Under the pieces are notes generated by a model. It saw nothing but the letters and a program-made list of their open reading frames with translations, was not told the DNA's origin and did no database searches. The position numbers and the translations under genes were made by a program. From the IMG/VR virus record IMGVR_UViG_3300025266_000027, positions 1 through 32,299 of that record: 32,299 nucleotides of DNA, one strand, 5' to 3'. Below are positions 31,670 through 32,299 of the stretch, piece by piece (within the stretch, counting starts at the first letter, position 1; each line of letters opens with the position of its first letter). The DNA comes from a virus.

Positions 31670-32122
31670 CTAGTCGTGTTGTATAAAGCCACCTTTAGAA
31701 TATCCTCTATCCTTTGGGTTACCCTTATCTTGCAAATTAGTGTTGTGAGTTCTTTTATATTGCTTCTCAACCTTACGATTCTTAATTTGAGAAATCTTAC
31801 GCCCAACTTTATTTTTAAGAGGCTCTTTAGCTTTCTTTATTTTACCGCCCTTAGAATAACCCATTAATTTTGTAGCTTTCTTATTTACAGAAGAAACTTT
31901 TTTCTTTGCTCGTGTTGATAAAACACTTTGAGCCTTCCCTTGGACTTTCTGTAAGTTAGTTGTTTTTGTAATACTTCCACTACCACCTTTTACAGGGTCT
32001 TTTGTACGTCCAACTACCTTAGCCATAGCATCTTTAGAAGATTGAGACTGAATGTCTTTACCTCTCTTTATTTTACGTATCGCTTTCTTACCAGCTCTTT
32101 TTGCTTTTTTGTTATCAGGCAT
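31670..32122 (-). CDS. Small highly basic protein with duplicated GYSKGG motif (150 aa)
   Basis: About 45 of 150 residues are Lys or Arg against 9 Asp/Glu, so the protein is strongly cationic and probably binds nucleic acid or is packed with DNA. The hexapeptide GYSKGG occurs twice, at residues 88-93 (GYSKGGKIKKA) and 140-145 (GYSKGGFIQHD, the C-terminus). No fold or catalytic motif is recognised and no signal peptide is present. It forms a single-gene transcription unit: a candidate promoter box at 32147-32154 before it, an inverted repeat and an intrinsic terminator after it. A histone-like DNA condenser, packaging accessory factor or virion cargo protein are all possible; none is shown by the sequence. 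Confidence 0.7.
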   Translation of the reverse strand: MPDNKKAKRAGKKAIRKIKRGKDIQSQSSKDAMAKVVGRTKDPVKGGSGSITKTTNLQKVQGKAQSVLSTRAKKKVSSVNKKATKLMGYSKGGKIKKAKEPLKNKVGRKISQIKNRKVEKQYKRTHNTNLQDKGNPKDRGYSKGGFIQHD

Positions 32123-32146
32123 AATATTATCTATTTAGTTTAGATT

Positions 32147-32154
32147 CAAAAGTA
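32147..32154 (-). promoter_or_regulatory. Candidate Bacteroidota-type -7 box (TACTTTTG) before the small basic gene
   Basis: TACTTTTG fits TAnnTTTG, 24 bases upstream of the ATG at 32122. The leader downstream (A/T-rich, no Shine-Dalgarno) resembles the other leaders. No -33 TTTG is visible at 17-23 bases upstream. Confidence 0.4.
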
Positions 32155-32299
32155 CATAAAAATAATTTATATTTATTTGAGTGTGAATGTATTCCGTTAG
32201 TGCCCCCCGTGTTGCGTAAAACTTTTGATACCCCTATGCTTCCTGGCACAGCCTGTCATTCTTCTCTGATATAACTAACTAAAAACTATTCGTTATGAA
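32155..32299. other. Non-coding right-end stretch with a GC-richer core
   Basis: No open frame enters from the right edge on the minus strand: all three frames meet stops within about 20 bases. The part at about 32200-32262 is near 50% G+C with a CCCCCC run, clearly above its surroundings, and no tRNA cloverleaf or strong hairpin could be made out. A plus-strand ATG sits at 32295-32297 but only its first codon is in the window. The stretch may be a regulatory or packaging-related element, or a structured RNA. Confidence 0.4.

Noticed and set aside
32200-32265. Possible tRNA or structured RNA in the GC-richer right-end segment
   Set aside because: No acceptor stem, T-arm consensus or cloverleaf could be made on either strand; only short complementary pieces (GTGCC/GGCAC) were found.
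1-32299. CRISPR arrays, insertion sequences, integrase or diversity-generating retroelement
   Set aside because: No spaced direct repeats, transposase, integrase or reverse transcriptase motifs were seen on either strand; the window is almost wholly filled by co-directional virion genes.

Overview
The window looks like the packaging, virion-assembly and ejection module of a tailed (podovirus-type) phage of the crAss-like group (Crassvirales or a close relative). Its host is probably a Bacteroidota bacterium, possibly a marine Flavobacteriia-type host. Three things support this. First, the gene order and protein sizes fit: a TerL-adjacent small protein, TerL (599 aa), a large portal (751 aa), scaffold, major capsid protein (485 aa), several small connector proteins, a very large 'muzzle/stabilization'-type protein (1580 aa), three cargo/ejection-type proteins, and a giant virion polypeptide. 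Second, the giant polypeptide carries a DxDGD RNA-polymerase catalytic motif and an HExxH metalloprotease motif. Third, start codons are preceded by A/T-rich leaders with no clear Shine-Dalgarno sequence, and TAnnTTTG (-7-like) boxes of the Bacteroidota type occur in three of the few gaps. The crAss-like assignment is inference from remembered family features; no search was run.

Every supported gene is on the minus strand, so transcription runs from right to left. From the right end: a GC-richer non-coding stretch (about 32155-32299) and a candidate promoter; a lone, very basic small gene (31670-32122) followed by a clear intrinsic terminator; a second candidate promoter; two small genes, TerL and portal (26716-31586); a third candidate promoter; scaffold, major capsid protein and a small beta-rich decoration-like protein (23663-26685), closed by a strong UUCG-loop terminator at 23624-23651. 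Next come connector genes (20579-23600), with one stem-loop in the 78-base gap at 22250-22327, then the 1580-aa muzzle-type gene (15834-20576). The last genes are packed with overlaps or gaps of a few bases: a 314-aa protein with a glycine-zipper membrane segment, a 720-aa protein with an N-terminal lytic transglycosylase domain, a 577-aa coiled-coil protein, and the giant gene (1-10986), which runs off the left edge after 3662 codons without a stop.

The genes can be read as one programme. TerL and its neighbour load DNA through the portal into a scaffolded capsid. The connector ring proteins and muzzle protein close the neck and short tail. The 314-, 720- and 577-aa proteins and the giant protein would be packed as cargo and delivered with the DNA, opening the envelope (membrane segments, transglycosylase) and starting early transcription (virion RNA polymerase).

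The most striking object is the giant polypeptide. One reading frame joins an Ala/Gly-rich membrane-active N-terminal region, a Lys/Glu-rich arm, a recognisable peripheral-subunit-binding (E3-binding) domain, a second charged arm, a gluzincin-like protease motif, and an RNA polymerase catalytic core. No tRNA, CRISPR array, insertion sequence, integrase or reverse transcriptase was seen.
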